Origin: Pseudomonas rubra
Lineage (GTDB): Bacteria; Pseudomonadota; Gammaproteobacteria; Pseudomonadales; Pseudomonadaceae
Reading direction: 5' to 3'
Assembly: GCF_028656935.1 (NCBI RefSeq)
Contig: NZ_JAMDGZ010000047.1
Coordinates: 62,001-126,000, forward strand
DNA length: 64,000 bases
The position numbers were made by a program, and so were the translations under genes. The notes under the pieces were generated by a model. It did no database searches. It saw only the letters and a list, made by a program, of their open reading frames with translations, and was not told the DNA's origin. This document shows, piece by piece, positions 9,372-20,751 of the stretch (its first letter is position 1; the number at the start of each line of letters is the position of its first letter).

Positions 9372-9610
9372 TCGAGTTTCTTGCGGATCCAGTACAGGTA
9401 AGTGCCTGCTTCTTCCTGCTGCTGGACCAGTTCATGGTCGAGGAATACGCAGAACTTGGGGATATCGCGACGGGTCGAGGGATCGGTGGCGATCACCTTG
9501 AGCAGGCCACCGGGGGCCAGGTCGCGAATGTGCTGGTGCAACATCATCACCGGCTCCGGGCAGTTGAGGCCGGTGGCGTCGAGGACGGCATCTGGGGTGA
9601 AGTCAGTCAT
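9368..9610 (-). CDS. tusA: Sulfur carrier protein TusA
   Basis: Small (80 aa) sulfurtransferase that relays persulfide sulfur, for example to tRNA 2-thiouridine synthesis. The conserved active-site motif GLNCPEPVMMLHQ carries the catalytic Cys near residue 18, and the alpha/beta SirA-like fold follows (LLKVIATDPSTRRDIPKF). Start at the ATG at 9610, with GGAG six bases upstream. Its stop codon overlaps the stop of the convergent MATE gene. Confidence 0.93.
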   Translation of the reverse strand: MTDFTPDAVLDATGLNCPEPVMMLHQHIRDLAPGGLLKVIATDPSTRRDIPKFCVFLDHELVQQQEEAGTYLYWIRKKLD

Positions 9611-9685
9611 GTAGAACTCCGGAAACAATCGGCTATTGTCGCTCACGCAGGGTGCAGGGTCATCTTCGCTGGCCTCACCGCCCCC

Positions 9686-9711
9686 TGTGGGAGCTGGCTT
9701 GCCAGCGATAG
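9686..9711 (+). repeat. REP-like element
   Basis: The sequence TGTGGGAGCTGGCTTGCCAGCGATAG matches the common repetitive extragenic palindrome of pseudomonads (GCTGGC/GCCAGC stem). It sits between rlmM and tusA. Confidence 0.75.
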
Positions 9712-9713
9712 CC

Positions 9714-10778
9714 TCACCGCGGTTTCAGGTCCAGGCGTCGCAGGTGGCAGGTCACTTCTTCGCGGTCGTGATACAGCTGTTTGCAGCCAATCGAGACCTT
9801 GACCTTGCGCGCCTTGAAACCCTCCTCGATGCGCTCGAGCAAGCGCCGCACTTCGGCATAGCGCTGCTTCATCGGCAGCTTGAGGTTGACCACCGCCTCG
9901 CGGCACAAGCCCTCGCCCAGCCAGGTTTCCAGCAAGGCGGCGCTGCGCGCCGGCTTCTCGACGATGTCGCAGACCATCCAGTCCACGGTCTGCTTGGGCT
10001 TGTAGGTAAAGCCGTCGGCCATCAGGTGCTGGACCAGGCCGGTGTCCATCAGGCTTTCAGCCATGGGGCCGTTGTCGATGGCGGTCACCAGCATGCCGCG
10101 CTTGACCAGTTGATAGGTCCAGCCACCTGGCGCCGCGCCGAGGTCAACCCCTGTCATGTCGTCAGACAGCCGCGCATCCCACTGCTCACGGGGGATGAAG
10201 TGGTGCCAGGCCTCTTCCAGCTTCAGGGTCGAGCGGCTCGGCGCCTCGCGGGGGAACTTCAGGCGCGGGATGCCCATCGGCCACATCGCCGAGTTGTCTG
10301 CCGCCGCCAGGCCGACAAACACCCGCCGGCCACTGACAAAGGTCAACAGCAAACGTGGCTTGTGTGCATCCTCGACCAGCCGCCCGGCCTTGCTCAAGGC
10401 TTTGCGCAGCGGTACTTCAAACTTGCGGCAGAAGGTCGAGAGTTCCTTGCCATCGTTGGTGTCCATCACCTCCAGCCACAGGCTGCCGCACTGTGGATAT
10501 TCGGCCAGGGCCTCAAGCAGCACACTGATGCGGTCGGTTTCCGGCAGTTCGATGAACGCGCCACGGGCCCATTGCCGGGGGAAAATCAGCTGGGCAAAAC
10601 GCAGCTCGCGCATCATCTGCTCGGCACCCTCGGCGTCGTTGCAGATGAATTCGGCGCAGGCGCTCAGCGGCTTGGCCTTGGCGTAGCCGGCGACACTCAG
10701 GCGTGCGGCGTGCTCGGCGATTTCAGCACAGACTTCACTTTCGAAACCAGGCCGGCAATGCATAAACAGGGTATTCAT
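9714..10778 (-). CDS. rlmM: 23S rRNA 2'-O-ribose methyltransferase (C2498)
   Basis: S-adenosylmethionine-dependent enzyme that methylates C2498 of 23S rRNA. It has 354 residues, with an N-terminal THUMP-like region and a C-terminal Rossmann methyltransferase of the RrmJ type: the SAM site DLGAAPGGWTYQLVKRG, then MVCDIVEKP and the catalytic Lys region VVNLKLPMKQRY. The start at ATG 10778 is preceded by GGAG. A GTG/ATG upstream would only add a few residues. Confidence 0.95.
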   Translation of the reverse strand: MNTLFMHCRPGFESEVCAEIAEHAARLSVAGYAKAKPLSACAEFICNDAEGAEQMMRELRFAQLIFPRQWARGAFIELPETDRISVLLEALAEYPQCGSLWLEVMDTNDGKELSTFCRKFEVPLRKALSKAGRLVEDAHKPRLLLTFVSGRRVFVGLAAADNSAMWPMGIPRLKFPREAPSRSTLKLEEAWHHFIPREQWDARLSDDMTGVDLGAAPGGWTYQLVKRGMLVTAIDNGPMAESLMDTGLVQHLMADGFTYKPKQTVDWMVCDIVEKPARSAALLETWLGEGLCREAVVNLKLPMKQRYAEVRRLLERIEEGFKARKVKVSIGCKQLYHDREEVTCHLRRLDLKPR

Positions 10779-10974
10779 CTTCACTCCAGGACGGCCGGCG
10801 CCCAATCACGCCAACCCTGACCGGGCGCAGTGCACAGCGCCGGTAAATCGGCAAATGATAAAGGAAGTTCGGAACCTGCGACACTTCCTGCCGGTCCAGA
10901 ACTTGGTCAGGCGCGCCAAACAGGGCTAACCTGACCGTTCAGCCAGGTCCGTGCCGTGCGGACCGTTACAGAGG

Positions 10975-11013
10975 CGGTGAACCGGCGACAGCAGGGAAGA
11001 TTGCCGTTCACCG
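10975..11013 (+). repeat. Inverted repeat in the acnA leader
   Basis: CGGTGAAC (10975-10982) and GTTCACCG (11006-11013) are exact reverse complements. The hairpin ends seven bases before the AAGGAG ribosome-binding site of acnA, so it could influence translation or be an operator. No further support is visible. Confidence 0.5.
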
Positions 11014-11031
11014 GCACAGAAGGAGTTGGTA

Positions 11032-13773
<2,742 letters not shown>

Positions 13774-13779
13774 AGAAAC

Positions 13780-13806
13780 GGCCCGGTCCCCTGTGACCGG
13801 GCCTTT
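13780..13806 (+). terminator. Intrinsic terminator after acnA
   Basis: GGCCCGGTC and GACCGGGCC form a perfect nine-base stem directly after the acnA stop, followed by only TTTG. It is a strong hairpin with a weak U-tract. Confidence 0.65.
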
Positions 13807-13924
13807 GCCTCACGCCGCAGACAACGTACGATAAGCATAATGGCCAAAGGATGGCCGACAGGCGTGTCCTCGAGCGCAGCAGCGCAGTCGAAGGGTTCAC
13901 GTTTTGCTTTTCAAAGGATGTCTC

Positions 13925-14701
13925 ATGCTTGCCCCGCAATGGATCGGCCTGGCGCTGCTCGGCCTCGGTTACATCTTCGCCTTGCTCAAAGGCAACCTCG
14001 GCCTGTTGGCACTGCCCAGCCTGATTGCCCTGCTCTGCGCCGGCCTGCTGGTGCGCCGTGCCAGCCTCTGGCAAAGGCTGGTTGGCCATGCCCTGTTCGT
14101 GCTGCTGGCCATCGCCCTGGCACTGCACATGCTGCCGGGCTTCATGGGCGCCAAAGTCATCGACAAGGTGCGCTTGAGCAGCGAGGCCCTGCCCTTTTCC
14201 ATGTACCTGAACCTGGACAAGCCCCTGATCGGCTTCTGGCTATTGCTGGCCTGCCCGTGGGTGCTGGCGCTGAACAACAAGCGCCCGTTCGCAAGCCTGG
14301 CCCTGACCCTGCCGTTGGTGATCGCCGTGTGCCTGGGCGGTGCCTGGCTGCTGGGGATGGTCGCCTGGGCGCCGAAGTGGCCGGAGCAAGGCTGGATCTG
14401 GGCGATGAACAACCTGCTGCTGGTCTGCCTGACGGAAGAACTGCTGTTTCGCGGCTACATCCAGGGCGGCCTGCAACGTCTATTGAGAAACCAGAACCTG
14501 GCGCTAGTGCTGGCCGCAGCATTGTTTGGCCTGGCTCACTTGGGCGGCGGCTGGCAGTGGGTGCTGCTGGCCGGCCTGGCCGGTGTCGGTTATGGCCTGG
14601 CTTATCGTTACGGCGGCCTTTTCGCCGCGGTACTGTGCCATTTCGGCCTGAATCTCGCGCACTTTGCCGGTTTCAGCTATCCGGCCCTGGCACCGTTGTG
14701 A
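13925..14701 (+). CDS. CPBP-family intramembrane metalloprotease (CAAX-like)
   Basis: Polytopic membrane protein of 258 residues in the Rce1/CPBP (Abi) family. The three hallmark motifs are EELLFRG (about residues 172-178), FGLAH and HFGLN, which supply the glutamates and histidines of the membrane-embedded metalloprotease site. Seven or eight hydrophobic segments are predicted. The start at ATG 13925 follows AAAGGA. Bacterial members have varied roles (peptide maturation, self-immunity); no bacteriocin genes are nearby, so no specific role is suggested. Confidence 0.85.
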   Translation: MLAPQWIGLALLGLGYIFALLKGNLGLLALPSLIALLCAGLLVRRASLWQRLVGHALFVLLAIALALHMLPGFMGAKVIDKVRLSSEALPFSMYLNLDKPLIGFWLLLACPWVLALNNKRPFASLALTLPLVIAVCLGGAWLLGMVAWAPKWPEQGWIWAMNNLLLVCLTEELLFRGYIQGGLQRLLRNQNLALVLAAALFGLAHLGGGWQWVLLAGLAGVGYGLAYRYGGLFAAVLCHFGLNLAHFAGFSYPALAPL

Positions 14702-14803
14702 ACCTGCGGTCACTAGCTGACTTTTGTGTCAAAAATATGAAAAAATGCAGCGATTTTGACGAACTTTGCGCCAGTGACGTAGCGCAGGTCGGGGCAGGAC
14801 TCC

Positions 14804-14817
14804 TTGATCGAAATCAA
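14804..14817 (+). promoter_or_regulatory. Anr/FNR box upstream of the Aer-type receptor
   Basis: TTGATCGAAATCAA is a perfect match to the TTGAT-N4-ATCAA consensus of Anr/Dnr/FNR regulators and lies 74 bp before the receptor start codon. Low-oxygen activation of aer by Anr is known in P. aeruginosa, which fits this placement. Confidence 0.85.
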
Positions 14818-14891
14818 GCCCTGCAAATATTCATTCAACAAAAGCCCCGGCGTGCCGATAACTCTGGAAAGCCTTGCGGATTGAACAGCTA

Positions 14892-16457
14892 ATGCGTAAC
14901 AACCAGCCGATTACCCAACGCGAACGGACTTTCCCAGCTCAGCAACGGTTGATTTCGACCACTGATGCCAAGGGTGTTATCACTTACTGCAACGACGCTT
15001 TCATCGAGATCAGTGGCTTCTCCCGCGAGGAGCTGATGCGCGCGCCGCATAACCTGGTCCGCCACCCGGATGTGCCGGCGGCTGTATTTGCGCACATGTG
15101 GTCGACGCTCAAGCAAGGCTTGCCATGGATGGGCATTGTCAAGAACCGCTGCAAGTCGGGCGACCATTACTGGGTCAACGCCTATGTCACGCCGGTGTTC
15201 GAAAACAACCAGGTGGTGGGCTTTGAATCGGTACGGGTCAAACCGACCGCCGAGCAGGTCCGCCGCGCCGAAGCGCTGTACCAGCGCATCAACCAGGGCA
15301 AGCCGGCAATCCCGCGTCGCGACAAGTGGCTGCCCGTGGTGCAGGACTGGCTGCCATTCATTCTGGTCAGCCAGATCGGCTTTTTGATTGGCAACTGGCT
15401 GGGCCACTCTTGGGGCTTCGCCCTGGCCGCCGCCCTGTCGGTACCGCTCGGCCTGCTCGGCCTGAGCTGGCAGCAACGCGGCCTCAAGCGCCTGCTGCGC
15501 CTGGCCGAACAAACCACTTCCGATCCGCTGATCGCGCAGATGTATACCGACAGCCGTGGCGTGCAGGCGCGCCTGGAAATGGCCATGCTCAGCCAGGATG
15601 CCCGGATGAAAACCTGCCTGACCCGCCTGCAGGACACCGCCGAGCACCTCAACGAACAGGCGCGCCAGTCCGACACCCTGGCCCACAACAGCTCCTCGGG
15701 CCTTGAGCGCCAGCGGGTGGAAACCGAGCAGGTCGCCGCCGCCGTCAACCAGATGGCCGCCACCACCCAGGAAGTGGCCAACCATGTGCAGCGCACAGCC
15801 GATGCCACCCAAGAAGCCAATCGCCTGACCGGGCGCGGTCGCGACATCGCCGGGGAAACCCGCGAGGCGATCCAGCGCCTATCGGCCGCCGTGGGCGAAA
15901 CCGGGCTGACCGTGACCCAACTGGCCCGCGACAGCGACGAGATTGGCGGCGTGGTCGATGTGATCAAGGGCATTGCTGATCAGACCAACCTGCTGGCCTT
16001 GAACGCCGCCATTGAAGCAGCCCGGGCCGGCGAAATGGGCCGCGGTTTTGCCGTGGTGGCTGACGAGGTGCGCCAGTTGGCGCAACGCACTGCCGAGTCC
16101 ACCGGGCAGATCCACGGCCTGATCGCCAAGCTGCAACAGACCGCCAACAGCGCCGTACAAACCATGGAAACCGGCCACCGCCAGGCCGAGGAAGGCGTGG
16201 CACGGGTACTGGAAGCGGACCAGGCGCTGGTGGGCATCAGTGAAGCAGTGGCCAATATCACCGATATGGCTACGCAGATTGCCGCCGCCACCGAAGAGCA
16301 GACGGCCGTTGCCGATGAAATCAGCCGCAACATCAGCACCATCGCCGAACTGGCTGACCAGAGCTCGGAACAGGCCCAGCACTCGGCGCAGCTCAGCGAA
16401 GAACTGACCCGCACTGCCACCAGCCAGTACTCGCTGGTGGAACGCTTCAACCGCTAA
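14892..16457 (+). CDS. aer: Aer-type aerotaxis receptor (PAS + MCP signalling domain)
   Basis: Energy/redox taxis receptor of 521 residues. It has an N-terminal PAS domain (about residues 15-115, including FIEISGFSREELMRAPHNLVRHPD, typical of FAD-binding Aer PAS). A hydrophobic hairpin anchor follows (about 155-195), then the methyl-accepting signalling domain with tip EAARAGEMGRGFAVVADEVR. There is no periplasmic domain, as expected for Aer. The ATG at 14892 has a weak ribosome-binding site. Anr control is likely from the upstream box. Confidence 0.92.
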   Translation: MRNNQPITQRERTFPAQQRLISTTDAKGVITYCNDAFIEISGFSREELMRAPHNLVRHPDVPAAVFAHMWSTLKQGLPWMGIVKNRCKSGDHYWVNAYVTPVFENNQVVGFESVRVKPTAEQVRRAEALYQRINQGKPAIPRRDKWLPVVQDWLPFILVSQIGFLIGNWLGHSWGFALAAALSVPLGLLGLSWQQRGLKRLLRLAEQTTSDPLIAQMYTDSRGVQARLEMAMLSQDARMKTCLTRLQDTAEHLNEQARQSDTLAHNSSSGLERQRVETEQVAAAVNQMAATTQEVANHVQRTADATQEANRLTGRGRDIAGETREAIQRLSAAVGETGLTVTQLARDSDEIGGVVDVIKGIADQTNLLALNAAIEAARAGEMGRGFAVVADEVRQLAQRTAESTGQIHGLIAKLQQTANSAVQTMETGHRQAEEGVARVLEADQALVGISEAVANITDMATQIAAATEEQTAVADEISRNISTIAELADQSSEQAQHSAQLSEELTRTATSQYSLVERFNR

Positions 16458-16462
16458 GCCCG

Positions 16463-16491
16463 ACCGCGCATCGCCTCTGGCGGTGCGCGGT
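16463..16491. terminator. Hairpin between convergent aer and pseudouridine synthase genes
   Basis: ACCGCGCATCGCC and GGCGGTGCGCGGT pair over 13 positions (one G-U) around a three-base loop, between the stops of two convergent genes. There is no proper T-run, so termination efficiency is uncertain; it may serve both directions. Confidence 0.5.
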
Positions 16492-16500
16492 TGCCCCGCC

Positions 16501-17388
16501 TTACCAGTCGAGCGTCAGCCGGCTTTCGAAATAGCGCTCTTCACCGCTCAACGGATCATTGAAACGCAGGCTCTGGGCCAGCAACTTCAATGGCTTGCTG
16601 TAGTCATCAGGCCCCTGAATGATCTGCGGATAGAACGGATCATTGCAGATACTCGCCCCCAGGGCCGTCATGTGCACGCGCAACTGGTGGGTCTTGCCGG
16701 TCACCGGCGACAGCCCGTAGCGCCACAGCTCACCGTTTTTCTCCAGCACCTGGGCCAGGGTCTCGCTGTTGCTTGCGCCCTGCACTTCCTGCATGCGAAA
16801 GAACGGCTCGCCATTGGCCAGTCGGCTCTTGTGTACCAGCGGAAACTCAAGCTCAGGTAAAGCACGCGCAATGGCCTGGTAGCGCTTGTCGATCTGCCGG
16901 TTGGGGAACAGCGATTGGTAGGCCGAGCGGCTCTGCGGGTTGGCCGAAAACAGCACCAGCCCGGCGGTGTGCCGATCGATACGGTGCAAGGGCACCAGGT
17001 TGGGGTTGTCGAGACGGCGAATCAGACGGCGCAGCAAGGTCTGCTCGACATACTCGCCAGTCGGGGTGACCGGCAGGAAATGCGGCTTGTCTGCCACCAC
17101 CAGGTGCTCATCGATGTGCAGGATGGCTTCTTCGACCGGAATCGGCTTCTCGTTCGGCACTTCGCGAAAATAATGGATGCGCAGGCCCGGGCGATACGCC
17201 AGTTCAGCACTGATCGGCAGGCCCCGGGCATCCAGCACCCGCCCACGGGCAATGCGATCAAGCCACTGCTCACGGCCAATAGCCTTGAAGTGCTCGCTCA
17301 AGCAATCGAGCACTGTCACCCAGTTACCGGGCGGCAGGCAAACAGTACTGGCTTGATGCTGAGCCGGATCGAAGGGGGGCGTGACCAT
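16501..17388 (-). CDS. RluA-family pseudouridine synthase
   Basis: Converts specific uridines in rRNA or tRNA to pseudouridine. It has 295 residues, with an N-terminal S4-like segment (WLDRIARGRVLDARG) and a catalytic domain containing the active-site motif HRIDRHTAGLVLFS (catalytic Asp within HRIDR). The conserved KRYQAIAR and GKTHQLRVHMTALG follow. The start is set at ATG 17388 (MVTPPFDP); an in-frame ATG at 17418 is possible. The modified position cannot be assigned without comparison. Confidence 0.88.
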   Translation of the reverse strand: MVTPPFDPAQHQASTVCLPPGNWVTVLDCLSEHFKAIGREQWLDRIARGRVLDARGLPISAELAYRPGLRIHYFREVPNEKPIPVEEAILHIDEHLVVADKPHFLPVTPTGEYVEQTLLRRLIRRLDNPNLVPLHRIDRHTAGLVLFSANPQSRSAYQSLFPNRQIDKRYQAIARALPELEFPLVHKSRLANGEPFFRMQEVQGASNSETLAQVLEKNGELWRYGLSPVTGKTHQLRVHMTALGASICNDPFYPQIIQGPDDYSKPLKLLAQSLRFNDPLSGEERYFESRLTLDW

Positions 17389-17438
17389 GGAAACACTCGA
17401 GACAGATTGACCGGCCATTATCGCCCATGCCCGCTCGC

Positions 17439-17756
17439 TCAGCCAGCTTCGGCAGCGGCAGCGGCAGCCTCGATGAACTCCTTAAGCCAACGCAGCACCT
17501 CGACTGCTTCCCAGCGGCCGGGATCATAGAGGGCGTACAACAACCCTTGATACCCAACCACATCCAGCGCCCGGTGGTAACCGGCGCGCTGGAACAAGGC
17601 TTCGATCTCGGCGAAACAGGTATTGAAGTGCACTTTGTTGAACGGCGTCTTGCCTTCGAGCACCAGGCCGTCAAGGCGCAACTCGAGCACCGCTTCACTC
17701 ACGGCCTCGACAGCCATGCGATTGACGGAGTATTTCAGTTGTTCGACATTGACCAT
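17439..17756 (-). CDS. Conserved-type hypothetical protein (105 aa)
   Basis: Small soluble protein starting MVNVEQLKYSVNRMAVEAV, with an Ala-rich C-terminus (EFIEAAAAAAEAG). No catalytic motif, signal peptide or membrane segment is visible and I do not recognise its family. It lies between the pseudouridine synthase and an M15 peptidase on the same strand and has the codon use of its neighbours, so it is probably a real gene. Confidence 0.75.
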   Translation of the reverse strand: MVNVEQLKYSVNRMAVEAVSEAVLELRLDGLVLEGKTPFNKVHFNTCFAEIEALFQRAGYHRALDVVGYQGLLYALYDPGRWEAVEVLRWLKEFIEAAAAAAEAG

Positions 17757-17849
17757 TGATCCGGACCCTCGACGCAAGCGTCATTCCCTATACTGTATTT
17801 ATATACAGCATATTCAGAGATGTCACCTGCGTCAATCAGACCGTCACTG

Positions 17850-18281
17850 TCAGATCAGGCCCGACAGATAGCCACTGCCACGGCGAATGGTCAGCACCTG
17901 ACGACGCGGTGTCTCGGCACTCAGGCCAAAATGCACCCATTGGTCGAATTCCAGAATCAGTTGATCGAACATCAGCCCACTGTCGACCACCTGCCTGGCC
18001 AACTCGCGAGGTGACAGCCCGACCGCAATGATGTCCGCCGCCAGGCCCTGGGTATGAACACTGCTGGTCGAGCCACCCACCGCCTTGTTCAGCGCTTGCG
18101 AGCGGTAGCCACTGCTGACCAGGATCGGCCGACCGACCAGGCGGCGAATGTCTTCGAGCCCGGCACTGAGCCGTTGCAGGTTGCTGATGATCTGTTCACT
18201 GGGAGTATTGTCGATACCGCGGCGGGCGGCGGTTTCCGAGACCGTCATCTCGGCAAGGGTAAAATGCGGGGAAAGCAGCAT
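17850..18281 (-). CDS. Peptidase M15A-type D-Ala-D-Ala carboxypeptidase/endolysin-like protein
   Basis: Predicted zinc peptidase of 143 residues acting on peptidoglycan cross-bridges. Family motifs are SSGYRSQALNKAVGG, then S-x-H-x-x-G-x-AAD (SVHTQGLAADI) and WVHFGL, which supply the His-Asp-His zinc ligands. There is no signal peptide, as in phage-type M15A lysins and several bacterial homologues. No phage genes are nearby, so it may be a domesticated enzyme. Confidence 0.85.
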   Translation of the reverse strand: MLLSPHFTLAEMTVSETAARRGIDNTPSEQIISNLQRLSAGLEDIRRLVGRPILVSSGYRSQALNKAVGGSTSSVHTQGLAADIIAVGLSPRELARQVVDSGLMFDQLILEFDQWVHFGLSAETPRRQVLTIRRGSGYLSGLI

Positions 18282-18373
18282 GGGACCATTCCTTGGCGTT
18301 TGGATTCAGCCGTATTGTCCTTGCACTGCTTAATCCATGCACGACAGGAAGTTGCTCCTTGCGCGCAAAAGCG

Positions 18374-18610
18374 TTACCTCAGAAAGGTGACCACCTGTTC
18401 GGCGTCAAACGGCCAGTGCAGCTCGGCCGCAGTATCGCAACGACGCAACACCGGGATGAGTAAGCCATAGGCATCGACCATCCCCTCGTGCTCGGCGATA
18501 TCGACCAGCTCGACCAGCAGGCCATGCTCAACAAAGGGCATCAGCAGTGCCTCGGCCACTTCACACAGGTGACAACCCAGGGTGCCGAACAATTGGCATT
18601 CAGGAAGCAT
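18374..18610 (-). CDS. Glutaredoxin-like thiol-disulfide protein
   Basis: Short (78 aa) thioredoxin-fold protein with the active-site motif GCHLCE at about residues 12-17, preceded by QLFGTL and followed by a helix and a second beta strand (LLVELVDIAEH, LIPVL). It fits the DUF836/glutaredoxin family, which is slightly shorter than classical glutaredoxins. The cis-Pro is in LIPVLRR. The redox partner is unknown. Confidence 0.82.
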   Translation of the reverse strand: MLPECQLFGTLGCHLCEVAEALLMPFVEHGLLVELVDIAEHEGMVDAYGLLIPVLRRCDTAAELHWPFDAEQVVTFLR

Positions 18611-18787
18611 TTATGGGTACCAGCATCTGTAGGAACGGATCATTATTCTAGGTCTGCATTCGGAGCCAGTCGAGCGCGCCGCACAAGCCTGCAAACAGCA
18701 CTCAAGTACTGATGCACATCAACGGCTAAATAGTGCAAGTCGTTCAGACTTAATGGTTTTTTCGCTGTTTTCGCAAGGGAGTGTTTT

Positions 18788-20746
18788 GTGTTTGCCAACC
18801 TGTTGATCATCCTCGCCTCATCGCTGGTCGTTATCGCCTTTTTCCGGCGACTGAAATTGCCACCGGTACTGGGCTACCTGTGCGTTGGCCTGTTCGTAGG
18901 GCCAACCGCCCTGGACTGGGTCAATGAAAGCGAGGAACTGCCAGACCTGGCGGAAATGGGTGTGGTCTTTCTGCTGTTTTCCCTGGGCCTTGAATTTTCC
19001 CTGTCGAAGATGCTCGCCCTGCGCAAGGTAGTGTTCGGGCTGGGCAGCCTGCAGGTCATCTGCACAAGCCTGCTCCTCGCCGGGCTCCTGAGCTTGCTCG
19101 GCATGCCCGCCAACGCTGCCCTGCTGCTTGGTGCGGGTCTGGCGCTATCATCCACGGCAATCGTCAGCAAGGAGCTGACCAGCCTTGGCGAGATTTTCAG
19201 CAGCCACGGCCAGAATGCCATTGGCGTGCTGCTGTTCCAGGACGTGGTGGCGGTACTGTTGCTGACCCTGGTACCGGTGTTTGCCGGGCAAAGCGGCCAG
19301 GCCTGGTACTGGGCCCTGCCGCTGACCCTGGGCAAGACCGTGATCCTGTTCGTCGGCCTGCTGCTGGCCAGCCGCTGGTTGCTGCCGCGCCTGTTCCATG
19401 AAGTGGCCAGCTCGCATTCGGCGGAGCTGTTCGTGCTGCTGGCCTTGGTCATCGTCTTGTTGACTGCCTGGCTGACCCACCTGCTGGGCCTGTCCCCGGC
19501 GCTGGGCGCCTTCCTCGCCGGCATGCTGCTGGGCGAAAGCAATTACCGCCATCAGATCGAAGCCGATATCCGTCCGTTCCGGGACATTTTGCTGGGGCTG
19601 TTTTTCGTCAGTATCGGCATGCTCATCGACCTGCAGCTGTTTGCCAGCCATGGCCTGGAGATCCTCGGCCTGACCCTGGCGCTGCTGCTGGTCAAAGGCT
19701 GCGTGGTCGCCGCCCTGGTACGGGTGCGTGGCAGCGACGCCGAAACCGCCTGGCGCAGCGGCCTGGCCCTGGCCCAGGGCGGCGAATTCTGTTTCGCCCT
19801 GATGGCCCAGATGCAACAGACCCAACTGCTGCCTGAAGAGCTGGGGCATTTGCTGCTGGCCGCCACCTTCTGCTCGATGCTGGTCACACCTTTGATGCTA
19901 CGTGCGGCCCCGGCCATCGCCGCACGCCTGCACCGCAAGCCCAACCAGGAGGTTCATCTGGAGGAGATCGAAGCACAAAGCGCCTCGATGCATGGCCACG
20001 TACTGATCTGCGGCTACGGCCGGGTGGGGCAGTCGATCGGACGTTTCCTGCGCCGGGAAAACATTCCGTTCATTGCCCTGGATGACGACCCGGTGCGGGT
20101 TCAGGAAGCCGCTGCGGGAGAAAGCTGCGTGCACTACGGTGACTCACGCCGGGGCGAGCTACTCACTGCCATCGGCCTTGAACGGGCGCGGCTACTGGTG
20201 ATTGCCGTGGACAAGACCGACATCGCCCTGAGCGTTCTGCAAGCGGCGCGCGAACGCCACGCCCAGGTACAGATCCTGGTGCGCACCCGCGACGACAGCC
20301 AGCGCGACGAACTGCGTGCCGCAGGTGCCACGGCAGTGGTCCCTGAGTTGCTGGAGTCAAGCCTGATGCTGGCCTCCCACGCCCTGGTCATGCTCGGCCT
20401 GCCGCAAGAGCAGGTGCAGCAGCGCGTCGACGAAGTGCGCAAGAGCCGCTATCGCCTGCTGCATGCCTTCTACCATGGCGCCCAGACCAGCCCGGTCGAC
20501 AGCGAGGGACTGCCCAAGGCGATGATGCATGCGGTCAACCTTGGCGCCGAGGCCTACGCCTGCGGCCGCCCGGTGAACGAACTGGGTCTGGAGCAACTGG
20601 GCGTTGAACTGCAGGCGGTCCAGCGCCAGGGCCAGGAACTGAGCCTCGACTCTGGCACCTGCCTGCATGCCGGTGATGCGGTGCTGGTCAGCGGTCCGCT
20701 GAGCGCTCTGGAAGCCTGCGAAGCGCGCTTGCTCGCCGGACGCTGA
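18788..20746 (+). CDS. KefB/KefC-like cation:proton antiporter with TrkA domains
   Basis: CPA2-family transporter of 652 residues. Twelve or thirteen membrane segments occupy residues 1-390, including the conserved ion-path region FLLFSLGLEFSL and GLFFVSIGM. A RCK/TrkA-N NAD-binding domain (VLICGYGRVGQSIGRFLRR, about 400-520) and a TrkA-C domain at the C-terminus follow. It is probably a K+/H+ or glutathione-gated potassium efflux system. The start is a GTG at 18788, with AAGGGAG upstream. It is convergent with amtB, with only five bases between stops. Confidence 0.92.
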   Translation: MFANLLIILASSLVVIAFFRRLKLPPVLGYLCVGLFVGPTALDWVNESEELPDLAEMGVVFLLFSLGLEFSLSKMLALRKVVFGLGSLQVICTSLLLAGLLSLLGMPANAALLLGAGLALSSTAIVSKELTSLGEIFSSHGQNAIGVLLFQDVVAVLLLTLVPVFAGQSGQAWYWALPLTLGKTVILFVGLLLASRWLLPRLFHEVASSHSAELFVLLALVIVLLTAWLTHLLGLSPALGAFLAGMLLGESNYRHQIEADIRPFRDILLGLFFVSIGMLIDLQLFASHGLEILGLTLALLLVKGCVVAALVRVRGSDAETAWRSGLALAQGGEFCFALMAQMQQTQLLPEELGHLLLAATFCSMLVTPLMLRAAPAIAARLHRKPNQEVHLEEIEAQSASMHGHVLICGYGRVGQSIGRFLRRENIPFIALDDDPVRVQEAAAGESCVHYGDSRRGELLTAIGLERARLLVIAVDKTDIALSVLQAARERHAQVQILVRTRDDSQRDELRAAGATAVVPELLESSLMLASHALVMLGLPQEQVQQRVDEVRKSRYRLLHAFYHGAQTSPVDSEGLPKAMMHAVNLGAEAYACGRPVNELGLEQLGVELQAVQRQGQELSLDSGTCLHAGDAVLVSGPLSALEACEARLLAGR

Positions 20747-20751
20747 ACCCG

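Noticed and set aside
13840..14892. 350-codon frame overlapping the CPBP protease
   Set aside because: Out-of-frame shadow rich in Arg/Pro/Gly; the +frame at 13925 carries the family motifs.
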